Under the pieces are notes generated by a model. It made no database searches, was not told where the DNA came from, and saw only the letters and a list, made by a program, of their open reading frames with translations. A stretch of 36,762 nucleotides of DNA from JAVJPJ01 sp040217295 (GTDB taxonomy: Bacteria > Pseudomonadota > Alphaproteobacteria > Rhodobacterales > Rhodobacteraceae): contig CAYWTM010000023.1 of assembly GCA_964460185.1 (NCBI GenBank), forward strand, positions 1-36,762, read 5' to 3'. This document shows, piece by piece, positions 24,075 to 32,330 of this stretch; the stretch's first letter is position 1, and each line of letters starts with the position of its first letter. Both the position numbers and the translations under genes were made by a program.

Positions 24075-26140
24075 GGTGTGGCCCGCTCCATGATTAAATG
24101 CCCTTGATCAGACGTTCGGACTGACCAACCGGTTCGCACCAAAGTTGTGGTTTGCGCCTCTGACACGACGGCGGGGCCGGCGACGGTGTCATGCGTCATC
24201 GCCGTGCGGTCGAACACTTGATGCGAGGTCGGTGTGCGCGACGCCAGGTCATAGATTTCACGCGTGCAGGGGCGCGCTGGGGTCGACGGCGCGCCGCCCG
24301 TCGCCGCACGTGACGTTTGTCGGATTTCACGCGCACTCACGCTAAGAGCCGCCAGTTCGATGGGGATTTTCTGAAGTGTAAAGCCGACGAGAGCCTTATA
24401 TTGGCGTTCAAACTCTGCGGGCAGGTCGTCAAAACCTTGCGCATAGCCGTCGCTACTCGACAGATCCAACGACACCTCCAACCCTTGCCCTTGATACCGC
24501 AGCTCCGCCTTCACGGCGCAGACGATCCGATCCCGCGGCACCGCCTCGGCTACAATATCGCGGACATAGGCCAAAGCTGTTTCGATCTGGTTGGTGATAT
24601 GCGGCACGTCAACGTCACTCAACGGTTCCATGACGGAGATTGCGCTTTCAAAGGCGACGGGAGAGCGCAGAAATCCAACGGCGGATCCGACCCCGGCATT
24701 TTGCGGCACAATGATGCGTTGAATGCCCAGTTTGTCTGCAATGCGGGCCGCGTGCAGGCCGCCGCCACCGCCCGACACCAGCAGATCAAAGCTGGAAATA
24801 TCGAGTCCCAATTCGATACCGTGAACACGCGCAGCGTTGGCCATCGTCTCGTCTGACAACTCGATGATGCCTGCAGCGGCTGGTTCCACTTTGTCCATCC
24901 CAAGCGCGCCCTGAATGTGCTCGGCAATCGCTGCAGGAGCTCGTTCAGGGGCCAGCTTGATGATGCCACCCGCGAACCCCTCGTCGGAAATATTGCCTAG
25001 GGTAAGGTGCGCGTCGGTGATCGTCGGGAGATTGCCGCCTCTGTCATAGGCCGCAGGTCCCGGCTCAGCTCCTGCGCTTTTGGGGCCGACTTTCAGCCGA
25101 CCCAACCGGTCGATGCTTGCGATAGATCCGCCCCCGGCCCCGATTTCCACCAGTTCCACAGTGGGCACTTTTACCGGAAGACCGCTGCCCTTCACATCCC
25201 GCCAGGCGCGCGCGACCTCAAACCTGCGATTTGTCTTGGGGCGGCCACCTTCGATGAAGCAGATTTTGGCCGTGGTCCCGCCGATGTCGAGCGACAGGGT
25301 CTTGTCGGACCCCATCTCGCGCGCCACATGTGCCGCCAGCGCGACACCCCCCGCAGGCCCCCCCTCGACCAGGCGGATCGGAAATCGGGTGGCCTGGTCC
25401 AGCGTGGTGAGGGCGCCATCCGACAGCATCATTAGGAACGAACCGTTGAAACCTCTATCGTGCAGTTGCGACACAAGCCTGCCGAGATATCGGGTCATCA
25501 ACGGTCGGACATAGGCATTGGCACATACCGTCGAGAACCGCTCATACTCTCGGATCTCACCCGCGACTTCGGCACTTGTGCAGATCGTGATTGTCTCGTC
25601 CAACAACCCCCTCAAGCGATCGGCCACATATAACTCATGACCGGCGTTCTTGTAGGAATGCAGGAACCCGATAGCTACTGCTTCAACCCGCTCAGCACGC
25701 AATCGTTCAGCCAGCAGTTCGATCTCAGCATCTTGAGGCGCTGTCAGGACAGCCCCATCCACCAGAACCCGTTCGGCAAGTCCCATACGAAGCGGGCGCG
25801 GCACAAGTGGCTCCGGCATTTCGATATCAAGGGCATATTGCTCAAAGCGCTTCTCGTAGCGCATCTCAAGAACATCGCGGAATCCGGCGGTGGTCACAAA
25901 CGCCGTCTTGGCGCCGCGCCGCTCGATCAGGGCGTTTGTCGCCAACGTCGTGCCATGAACAATGCCCGTGATGTCCGAATGAGTCTTGGAAAGTCGGGTC
26001 AGAAGCCGACCCACACCGTCAAGCGCCGACACTTCTGGCGCTGTTGCACTGGTCAGAACTTTAACAGAACACAGTCCGTCCAGCGTCTCCGCCACCACGT
26101 CCGTAAACGTCCCACCGATATCAATCGCCACACGCAGCAT
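24071..26140 (-). CDS. hyuA: Hydantoinase/oxoprolinase family protein, A subunit
   Basis: A 689-residue ATP-dependent subunit with an actin/hexokinase-like fold. The first nucleotide-binding motif DIGGTFTDVVAE is at 7-18 and the second, LSLDIGGTTAKICF, near 280. HGTTLATNALIERRGAKTAF, GGPAGGV and VSGGGGGLHA are further family marks. It phosphorylates or otherwise activates the lactam or carbonyl substrate for the B subunit. It is the first gene of the module C operon; the ATG at 26140 gives the usual N-terminus a few residues before the DIGGT motif. The promoter should lie in the about 100 nt between this start and the IS6 element. Confidence 0.9.
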   Translation of the reverse strand: MLRVAIDIGGTFTDVVAETLDGLCSVKVLTSATAPEVSALDGVGRLLTRLSKTHSDITGIVHGTTLATNALIERRGAKTAFVTTAGFRDVLEMRYEKRFEQYALDIEMPEPLVPRPLRMGLAERVLVDGAVLTAPQDAEIELLAERLRAERVEAVAIGFLHSYKNAGHELYVADRLRGLLDETITICTSAEVAGEIREYERFSTVCANAYVRPLMTRYLGRLVSQLHDRGFNGSFLMMLSDGALTTLDQATRFPIRLVEGGPAGGVALAAHVAREMGSDKTLSLDIGGTTAKICFIEGGRPKTNRRFEVARAWRDVKGSGLPVKVPTVELVEIGAGGGSIASIDRLGRLKVGPKSAGAEPGPAAYDRGGNLPTITDAHLTLGNISDEGFAGGIIKLAPERAPAAIAEHIQGALGMDKVEPAAAGIIELSDETMANAARVHGIELGLDISSFDLLVSGGGGGLHAARIADKLGIQRIIVPQNAGVGSAVGFLRSPVAFESAISVMEPLSDVDVPHITNQIETALAYVRDIVAEAVPRDRIVCAVKAELRYQGQGLEVSLDLSSSDGYAQGFDDLPAEFERQYKALVGFTLQKIPIELAALSVSAREIRQTSRAATGGAPSTPARPCTREIYDLASRTPTSHQVFDRTAMTHDTVAGPAVVSEAQTTTLVRTGWSVRTSDQGHLIMERATP

Positions 26141-26149
26141 TTATGATTG

Positions 26150-26157
26150 GTACGTAC
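26150..26157. promoter_or_regulatory. Candidate GntR operator upstream of hyuA
   Basis: The perfect palindrome gtacgtac lies 9 nt upstream of the hyuA start codon inside an AT-rich stretch. HutC-type GntR regulators commonly bind GT-N-AC palindromes. With a regulator of this type at the end of the same operon, this is the best visible candidate operator, though an 8-bp palindrome can occur by chance. Confidence 0.35.
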
Positions 26158-26243
26158 TTATTTGAAATGAGTCAACAAATACGGAAACGGACCAGACTTC
26201 TCCTAGGTGTTGTTGGATCAACCGGGCCGTTAGGGTTCCAAGC

Positions 26244-27057
26244 GGCTTTGTCAGAGCACACCGGCTTGAGGGGGCAGGGCGGTTTCGTAGCGTCCTCAGA
26301 TGACAAAACGTTCGCCGTTTCGGTACTTCAAAACCAATCCTGAGATCATCCGCCTGGCTGTGATGTTATACGTCCGTTTTCCACTGTCGCTGCGCACCGC
26401 CGAAGGTCTGTTGCACGAACGCGGCGTCGATGTGAGCCACCAAACCGTCCGATCTTGGTGGCTTCGCTTCGGGTCGATGTTCGCCGCCGAGATCCGATGG
26501 CGCAGGATCGAAGGCCTGAAACCGAGCCGCTGGCGCTGGCATCCGGGCGAAGTTTTCGTGAAGAACAATGGCGCGCAACATTTTCTCTGGTGTGCCGTGG
26601 ATCACGAAGGCGAGGTGCTTGAGGGTTTTGTCACCAAGAGGCGCGATAGAAGAGCAACGATGAAATGCCTCATGAAAGCAGTGCTTAAGCACGGAAAGCC
26701 TGAGGGGATCGTGACAGATTTGTTTCGCTTATATGATGCCGCCCTGAAGGATATCGGAGCCACTGATTGACCGGGGGCGGGGCCATGGCTCAACAATCGC
26801 GCGGAGAATTCACACCTTCCGTTCCGACGAAGGGAGCGTGCGATGCCCCACTTTCGGCGCATGCGAAGTCTGCAGAAATTCGTCGCCATACACGCGTCAG
26901 TCACCAACCGCGTCAACCAAGACCGCAGCCTCTCCAGCAGACCTCACGTCAAGACCAACCGCACCGCCGGCGGCGTCGAGGGGCGCGGCCTTTGCGCGGG
27001 ATAACGGCCAGCGTCATTGCCCTGACGGAGACCGGTTCGAATTCGTCTGACAGCACC
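26244..27057 (+). mobile_element. Full-length IS6-family insertion sequence, inactivated
   Basis: About 814 bp, from ggctttgtcagagcac (26244) to gtctgacagcacc (27057); the ends are imperfect inverted repeats sharing the TGTCAGA core. Size is normal for IS6 elements (700-880 bp). One transposase frame fills it but carries a nonsense codon and a lost catalytic residue. No 8-bp target duplication is seen (ttccaagc to the left, gccacttg to the right), which fits IS-mediated rearrangement or ageing. Related ends occur at 131-232, 10848 and 18666, always in the same orientation. Confidence 0.85.
26300..27004 (+). pseudogene. IS6-family transposase with in-frame stop and lost catalytic Asp
   Basis: The 234-codon frame begins MTKRSPFRYFKTNPEIIRLA and matches IS6 transposases over its whole length. 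A TGA at 26768-26770 (codon 157, where CGA Arg would fit) splits it, but the same frame continues with PWLNNRAENSHLPFRRRERA and ends at TAA 27002-27004. Of the DDE triad, the first Asp (family pattern WHxDEVFVKING) is Gly83 here (WHPGEVFVKNN); the second Asp (IVTD, D140) and the Glu (NNRAEN, E169) remain. Either change alone should abolish transposition, so the element is dead. No frameshift is seen. Confidence 0.88.
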
Positions 27058-27238
27058 GCCACTTGCCCCCGCGAGCGCGTTCTCCCGATCCGACCGTGGC
27101 GTCCGGCGCTTGTGCGTCGTGAAGATCTCCTGGTGGACAAGTCGCCGCGGAAATTCTCCGTTGTTCAGACCCGCAAATTTGCCCCAAGGGCGCTTGCGTC
27201 AGATACTCTGCCAGCAGGGGTGAACCGGCCGCGAAGGA
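27058..27238. other. Spacer between the IS6 element and the response regulator gene
   Basis: These 181 GC-rich nucleotides hold no reading frame I can support and no clear terminator. They form the 3' flank of the minus-strand response regulator gene and the right flank of the IS. Confidence 0.4.
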
Positions 27239-27850
27239 TCAGATGAGCATGAGTTCCCGGCTGATGATCGCGGCATGTGCGCGGTTTCTGGCGCCAAGTT
27301 TGCGGCACACGTTCCGCATGTGCATTTTGACCGACACTTCCGAGCTTGAGATATCGCGCGCGATCTCTTTGTTGGTCATCCCGTCGGCGGCGAGCCTGAG
27401 GATGTGCAGTTCGCGTTTGGAAAACTGCTCGTGGTCCTTCTCGGACAGGTTGGTCGCGCTGTCGACCTCGGGTTTCACCGGGATGAAGGTCTGGCCTGAC
27501 CGGATCAGTTGCAATGCAATGTCGAGAGAGCGCAGCGGCATGTCCTTGGGAATGTATCCGCGCACACCGAGCGCTATACAATCGGACAGGAAGCGGGAAT
27601 CCACGCTGCCGGTGAACAGAACGACATTCGCATCCCCCGCCGCGCCGAGCGCCGCCTTGACCGATGTCAGCCCGGTCATTCCGGGCATTTTGAGGTCGAG
27701 CATGACTGCGTCGAACGTGGACGCCGCGAGTTCGTCCAGAAGCGCCGGCAGCGTTTCGACCAATGTTATGTCATAGGTACTTTCCGCTGTCAGCGCGGCC
27801 TCCACGGCCTGGGCAAGGAGAAGGTGATCGTCCGCGATTATCAGCTTCAT
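27239..27850 (-). CDS. Two-component response regulator, NarL/FixJ (LuxR-type) family
   Basis: A 203-residue regulator: receiver domain 1-120 with acidic pair D7-D8, phospho-acceptor D52 in MLDLKMPG, Thr80 and Lys102 (YIPKDMP); then a LuxR-type helix-turn-helix at about 143-203 (FSKRELHILRLAADGMTNKE and the following SEVSVKMHMRNV). The ATG at 27850 has GGAGG 11 nt upstream and places the Asp pair at the usual position; a longer frame upstream is less likely. It is divergent from the operon encoding a hybrid kinase with a C-terminal Hpt domain, the natural phosphodonor for such a regulator. It probably binds the intergenic region between them. Confidence 0.92.
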   Translation of the reverse strand: MKLIIADDHLLLAQAVEAALTAESTYDITLVETLPALLDELAASTFDAVMLDLKMPGMTGLTSVKAALGAAGDANVVLFTGSVDSRFLSDCIALGVRGYIPKDMPLRSLDIALQLIRSGQTFIPVKPEVDSATNLSEKDHEQFSKRELHILRLAADGMTNKEIARDISSSEVSVKMHMRNVCRKLGARNRAHAAIISRELMLI

Positions 27851-28106
27851 GACAGGCAGAGCCTCCGTATCTCGTGTACTTGCACCGACGTGCGGTTCGT
27901 TTTGCATATGCAGGGTGGGCCTTTCTTTTTCCCGTCTTTCCTGCACGCCATCCCTTTTACCGCTATTTCATGCGATGAGAAGACTCCGCACCGCAAATGT
28001 AGGGCAAGGCACCCTCGGGGCCAAGAAAATATCGAAAGATACATACGATATACCTTTGACACGTATTGCAGGCGTTAGATTTATGAAAGACACCGTAGGT
28101 ATGAAC
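27851..28106 (+). promoter_or_regulatory. Divergent promoter region of the signalling locus
   Basis: A region of about 256 nt between the response regulator and the sensor operon. On the plus strand TTGACA (28056-28061) is a good -35 box; 17 nt on, atttat is a weak -10, which would give a short leader before the ATG at 28107. The motif tatcgaaagata (28030-28041), an inverted repeat with a GAAA centre, sits just upstream of the -35 where an activator would bind; it recurs after the kinase gene. Confidence 0.5.
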
Positions 28107-28625
28107 ATGACCAATGAAACCACACGCAGGACTTTTCTGATCGCAAGCGCGGCTGTCGGTGGACTTGTCGTCGGCGGCAAGGCGCTCATGGCACAGCAAG
28201 CGCAACCGGCGAGTGACACGATCCTGACCGTCGTGCCTGCGCCTGGTGCCGATCCGGTCCATTATTCCGATGCCGATCTCGCCGCGATGACGACGATCAG
28301 CTTCTCGACGAGTACGATCTGGACCGAAGGCATACAGGAATTTTCGGGGCCCTCGCTGGCCACCGTCTTGCAGGCGGCAGGCCTCCCGGACGGTGCGGGA
28401 TCGGTCCGATTGGTGGCCCTCAACGATTACGCGATCGATCTGGATATAGCGCAGATCGAGGCGGCCGCGCCCATCGTGGCAAATCGCATCGATGGCGCAC
28501 CGTTCGGCGTGCGTGACAAAGGCCCGCTCTGGGTCGTGTTTCCTTACGATTCCGCGCCGAGATACCGGGCCGAGTCGGTCTACGCGGTCAGCGTCTGGCA
28601 GCTTCGGCATATCGAGGCCTTCTGA
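28107..28625 (+). CDS. Tat-exported molybdopterin oxidoreductase-fold protein lacking cysteine
   Basis: A 172-residue protein with a twin-arginine signal (TTRRTFLIASA, hydrophobic stretch, likely cleavage after LMA) and a small domain of the sulphite oxidase-like molybdopterin-binding fold: ISFSTSTIWTEGIQEFSGPS, LNDYAID, FGVRDKGPLWVVFPYD and VYAVSVWQLRHIE. It contains no Cys at all, so the Cys that ligates molybdenum in true sulphite oxidases is missing. It may be a ligand-binding or sensory partner rather than an enzyme. I chose ATG 28107, which follows TAGGT at 6 nt and starts shortly before the RR pair; ATGs at 28083 and 28101 are alternatives. The kinase gene starts 3 nt after its stop, pointing to a joint sensory function. 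Confidence 0.8.
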   Translation: MTNETTRRTFLIASAAVGGLVVGGKALMAQQAQPASDTILTVVPAPGADPVHYSDADLAAMTTISFSTSTIWTEGIQEFSGPSLATVLQAAGLPDGAGSVRLVALNDYAIDLDIAQIEAAAPIVANRIDGAPFGVRDKGPLWVVFPYDSAPRYRAESVYAVSVWQLRHIEAF

Positions 28626-28628
28626 TCC

Positions 28629-31316
28629 GTGTCTGACCGCAGCGGCTCCAGCCCGGCCGCCGACTGGCGACCGCATGCCGTGGCCTACCTGCTGGTGGCG
28701 CTGCTCCTGCTGAGTTTGCTTGCCCTCGCCTTCAGCGCATTGCGGTTCGAGCGCAACCTGATCGAGGTGCGCGAGGCAGAGGGCGACAACCGGGCCTGGA
28801 ACGTTTCGCAGCTCGAGGTGGACTACCAGGATTTCCTCATCGCGATACAGGACGCCCGCGGGATCTTTCGGAGCGGCGACCCGGCGCTGGTCGCGCAGGC
28901 AGATGCAGCCGTCCGGCTTGAGTTCGACATCTTCTACAGCCGTATAGCGGCCTTCAACGCCACCATCGAGCGGGAGGATCTCGACGCCCCGTATCGGGAC
29001 AGGCTCGACCACCTGTTCGAGTTCCGCGACATGATCGCCCTTGGGATCGATGACATGCCAGTGGGCGATGCCGCACGTCTGGAGGAGATCTATCCGATCG
29101 TTTCAGCGCTGGAGGCAGATGTTCGCTATCTGGCGGTTCGAACGCTTCAGGCGCTTGTCGGACGTGCCGAGAGCGCGCGCCTGGAGGAGAAACGATTGTT
29201 GCGGTCCTTCCTGCAGCAATCCATTTTCCTGTTATTGCTGACGCTCGTCGCCGCAAGCCTCGCGCTGCGCCTTGTCGGGTTGATCCGCAAGCAGGCGCGA
29301 GAAACGCTGCGCGCTCAAACCTTGATCAACAAGGCTTTCGAAGGCGCGCAAGAGGGGGTTCTGGTCTGCGACTCGCAGGGCCGTATCGTTCTCAGCAACC
29401 CGACGGCGCGCGCGATCTTCGGTCACGGCCCGGACGAGCTGGAGGGGCATCTTTTGTCGGAAACGGTCGTGCCACCCAGCCGCATGCGCCGGTTCCGCAT
29501 GGGAATGGACGCGCTACTGAGCGAGGCGGGCGCGGTGGGCAGCGCCGGGCTCGGCCCGCTGCAGTTCGAGGGCCTGCGCGCCGATGGCACGCTGTTGAAG
29601 GCCTCGGTCGCGCTCCGCGCCGAGGGTACGTCGGACGGTGACATGCGCATCTTCGTCTTCGTTCGCGATATCACCGAGGCAATCGAGGTCGGACAGCGCC
29701 TGCGCGCGGCGCTCCGTGCGGCGCGCGAACACTCCTCTGCGAAGGGACGCTTCCTTGCCACAATGAGCCACGAGATGCGCACCCCGCTGCATGGCGTGGT
29801 GGCATCCCTCGACCTGTTGCGCACGGACAGTCTGGATGCGGAAGCCGCGTCCCTGCTCACCACCGCCAGAAGCTGCAGCGAGCGAGCGCTGGCACAGATC
29901 GATTACGCGCTGGACGCAATCCGCAACGAGGGCGATGGAGAGCCCCCTTCGCGCTTCGACCCGGTGGCGTCCGTCCGGTCGATCGTCGCCGAGATGGAGC
30001 CGCTGGCGCGCATCAAGGGCAACAGTATCGACTTCGACGTAACGGGGTTTGACGGTAGCACCACCCTTGTCGGTCAGCCCAAGGCCTATTCGCGCAGCGT
30101 GTTCAATCTCGTCGGCAACGCGGTCAAGTTCACGTCCGATGGACGCATTTCGATCCGGTTGCACATCCGTGCCGGTGCGGGCGACGGGCAGCGCGAGCTT
30201 CTGACCGAAGTTCGCGACACCGGCCCCGGCATCGCGAAAAAGGACTGGGAGCGGATCTTTGCGCCATTCGAGCAGAGCGACGCGAGCGAACGGACGACGG
30301 CAAACCCCGGCTTCGGCCTTGGCCTTTCGATCGTGCAACAGGACGTCGAGCGCATGCGAGGGCGGATCGAGATCGACAGCGAACCGGGCAATGGCGCGTG
30401 CTTGCGGTTCACCATTCCGCTCATCGCGGCAGAAACGGCGCCGCCGGAAAGGACCGACCAGCCGGATGACATGCAAGACGCCGTCGCGCGGGAGGTTGCG
30501 TTGCATGCCGGCAGCATTAGCGCGCTGGTGGTCGACGACAATACGGTCAACTGCGCGCTGGTCGCGCGCATGCTCGAACAGCTTGGTTTCACGGCGCAGT
30601 GCTGCCATTCGGGCGCAGAGGCCGTCGAAATGGCAAGGACCCGCTTCTACGGCGTGATCTTGATGGATCTCCGCATGATCGGGATGGACGGAGTCGAGGC
30701 GACCGGCCTGATCCGCCGTGGTGGTGCCTCTCGCGATGCGCTTGTGGTGGCGATTACCGCGCAGGTGGATTTCGCGACATCCGAGGCGTTCCGGACGTCG
30801 GACATGACATCGGTTCTGACCAAGCCTTTCGGCAAGACCGAACTTGCCGCCCATCTTGCCGAGCAAGGCGTGGTTGCGGGCGGTGTGCAAACGCCGCACG
30901 GCAGTGACGACGCGGAAGCGCAAGAGGCGCGGGCGAGCAACTTGCTTGCGCTTCAAGATGCGGTGGGGTTGATCGGCCCTCAACACGGGCTGGCACTCGC
31001 CATTGATGTCTGCGCCGGCGCAAGGGCCGCCATTTCTGCGGCGCGGATCGGGGATCCGGCAACGGCGGAAAAGGCCCATTCCGCCGCGGGCTCGGCCCTT
31101 ATGATCGGTTTCAGACAGCTCGGGCGTCTGCTTCAAAGGCTCGAGAACACCGCGTCCGACGCAGGTGGCAAACCGGCCGATGACCAAGTGCCGCTATTGA
31201 CCGAGTTGGCCACAGAAGTCGGGTATGCCGAGGCAGCGCTGGAGGTGTTTCAACGGGAAGGCGGCCACCAGTCGCCTGCACAGCAGGGGCGGCACGCGTC
31301 GACCACGTCGAGTTAG
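28629..31316 (+). CDS. Hybrid sensor histidine kinase (PAS-HisKA-HATPase-REC-Hpt)
   Basis: An 895-residue membrane-bound kinase starting with GTG at 28629. Order: transmembrane helix about 18-38, periplasmic sensor region about 40-195 (all-helical and charged), transmembrane helix about 197-217, PAS domain about 228-350, HisKA with H381 in MSHEMRTPLHG, HATPase with N-box NLVGNAVKF (493-501), DTGPGIA and GFGLGLS, receiver domain with D680 (LMDLRMIGMDG) and K732, and a C-terminal Hpt domain with H817 (KAHSAAGSALMIGF). All phosphorelay residues are present, so phosphate can move His-Asp-His and then to the divergent response regulator. Coupling to the Tat-exported protein encoded 3 nt upstream suggests a periplasmic signal. 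Confidence 0.92.
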   Translation: MSDRSGSSPAADWRPHAVAYLLVALLLLSLLALAFSALRFERNLIEVREAEGDNRAWNVSQLEVDYQDFLIAIQDARGIFRSGDPALVAQADAAVRLEFDIFYSRIAAFNATIEREDLDAPYRDRLDHLFEFRDMIALGIDDMPVGDAARLEEIYPIVSALEADVRYLAVRTLQALVGRAESARLEEKRLLRSFLQQSIFLLLLTLVAASLALRLVGLIRKQARETLRAQTLINKAFEGAQEGVLVCDSQGRIVLSNPTARAIFGHGPDELEGHLLSETVVPPSRMRRFRMGMDALLSEAGAVGSAGLGPLQFEGLRADGTLLKASVALRAEGTSDGDMRIFVFVRDITEAIEVGQRLRAALRAAREHSSAKGRFLATMSHEMRTPLHGVVASLDLLRTDSLDAEAASLLTTARSCSERALAQIDYALDAIRNEGDGEPPSRFDPVASVRSIVAEMEPLARIKGNSIDFDVTGFDGSTTLVGQPKAYSRSVFNLVGNAVKFTSDGRISIRLHIRAGAGDGQRELLTEVRDTGPGIAKKDWERIFAPFEQSDASERTTANPGFGLGLSIVQQDVERMRGRIEIDSEPGNGACLRFTIPLIAAETAPPERTDQPDDMQDAVAREVALHAGSISALVVDDNTVNCALVARMLEQLGFTAQCCHSGAEAVEMARTRFYGVILMDLRMIGMDGVEATGLIRRGGASRDALVVAITAQVDFATSEAFRTSDMTSVLTKPFGKTELAAHLAEQGVVAGGVQTPHGSDDAEAQEARASNLLALQDAVGLIGPQHGLALAIDVCAGARAAISAARIGDPATAEKAHSAAGSALMIGFRQLGRLLQRLENTASDAGGKPADDQVPLLTELATEVGYAEAALEVFQREGGHQSPAQQGRHASTTSS

Positions 31317-32330
31317 TGCTCACTTGGGGCGACCGTGGCCCGTCGCCGTTATCGAAAGATAAAGGCATGCCCCCAATGATCAGCGGTGAGCTTCTGCGCA
31401 TTTGCGTTACGGAACCGGCGTCCGGCATAACATGTTTCACCGGCTACCCGGTCGCAGAAAGGTTGCGTGGCAATGATCGAACGACTCGTTGTCATGCTCG
31501 CGGAGGGGGGAGACATCGCAGCCAGCACACGGTGGCCTTCGCGCAGGGCGCCGGATGCACTTGGTCATTGTGCACCGGCGTCCAACCTTTCTGAGCCTCC
31601 AGGCTACATCCGCCGACCGTAAGGCACGCTTGTCGGCCTGGCCGTCTTGCGGTGCCTTTTGGCCGCCATCCAGCAGCTGCATGCCCCGAGACGCCACTTG
31701 CCCGATGTCGTGGTGACAGCAGACGTTCACCAGTTTCCGGTCACGGCATGACCTGCGGGCGATTCCTCATGGACGATACACGTGCGAAACCTCCGGTCTG
31801 GCGGACGGCGATTGCGCTCGCGGTCAGCGCGGCGATGCTTCATCCCGTATTCACGTTGCTGGTTCGTCGGTCCCCGATGCTCTGGCACACTGGTTTCTTG
31901 CGTGTGCGCGTTCCAGATTTCGTTTTTTGCCCCCTCCGTATCGCCGAGGGTCGCGGGCAAATCGTATCAAAAGATCTTTCTGTCTTTGGATGGGATTTCT
32001 TATGATTGCGGGGCGGTAATATCATTTGCTCGGCGTCGCGAAACATCTCTGAATAGCCAGCAGGCTTTGACCGAAGTTGTTCTGCAAGGCGCAATACGAT
32101 TGGCATCACGGCCGTTCGGTTCGATAACCGACTGCCCATTTCCCTTCGATTTTTCCGAATGCAGGCAACCGCCAAGTTTCAACTTTAGTTCAAAAACCGC
32201 AAACTAAAGATATCACCTGAAACACTTTCAACGCCCGTTTCGGTCATGTTTCCGCCCTCTTTCCCCGCAAGTTTCTGCCTCGAAGCGGACGATCCTGTCG
32301 TCTCGACGGGACCGTAGAAAAGGAAGATCG
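31317..32330. other. About 1 kb without a convincing gene, with several palindromes
   Basis: Only short, poorly supported frames occur. Visible structure: tatcgaaagata (31350-31361), identical to the motif before the sensor operon; the palindrome aaagatcttt (31970-31979) within a looser version of that motif; and the inverted repeat ctttagtt-N11-aactaaag (32183-32209) about 120 nt upstream of the next gene. The 3' part (32000-32330) is less GC-rich, as expected for a promoter region. A frame at 31770 begins MDDTRAKPPVWRTAIALAVS and has a hydrophobic segment but no good ribosome-binding site. Confidence 0.45.
31473..31622 (+). CDS. Possible small protein of 49 residues
   Basis: A short frame with ATG at 31473 and TAA at 31620-31622, beginning MIERLVVMLAEGGDIAASTR. 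AGAAAGG lies about 10 nt upstream. The first 20 residues look protein-like; the remainder is Pro/Arg-rich and resembles translated non-coding high-GC DNA. I do not recognise it and give it only weak support. Confidence 0.15.
   Translation: MIERLVVMLAEGGDIAASTRWPSRRAPDALGHCAPASNLSEPPGYIRRP

Noticed and set aside
29514..31187. A 557-residue minus-strand frame opposite the kinase
   Set aside because: The plus-strand hybrid kinase has all phosphorelay residues in order; the opposite frame is a shadow created by high GC content.
31437..31730. A 97-residue minus-strand frame rich in Cys and His
   Set aside because: No ribosome-binding site or domain; the Cys and His are scattered without a zinc-finger pattern and the frame has the composition of random high-GC DNA.
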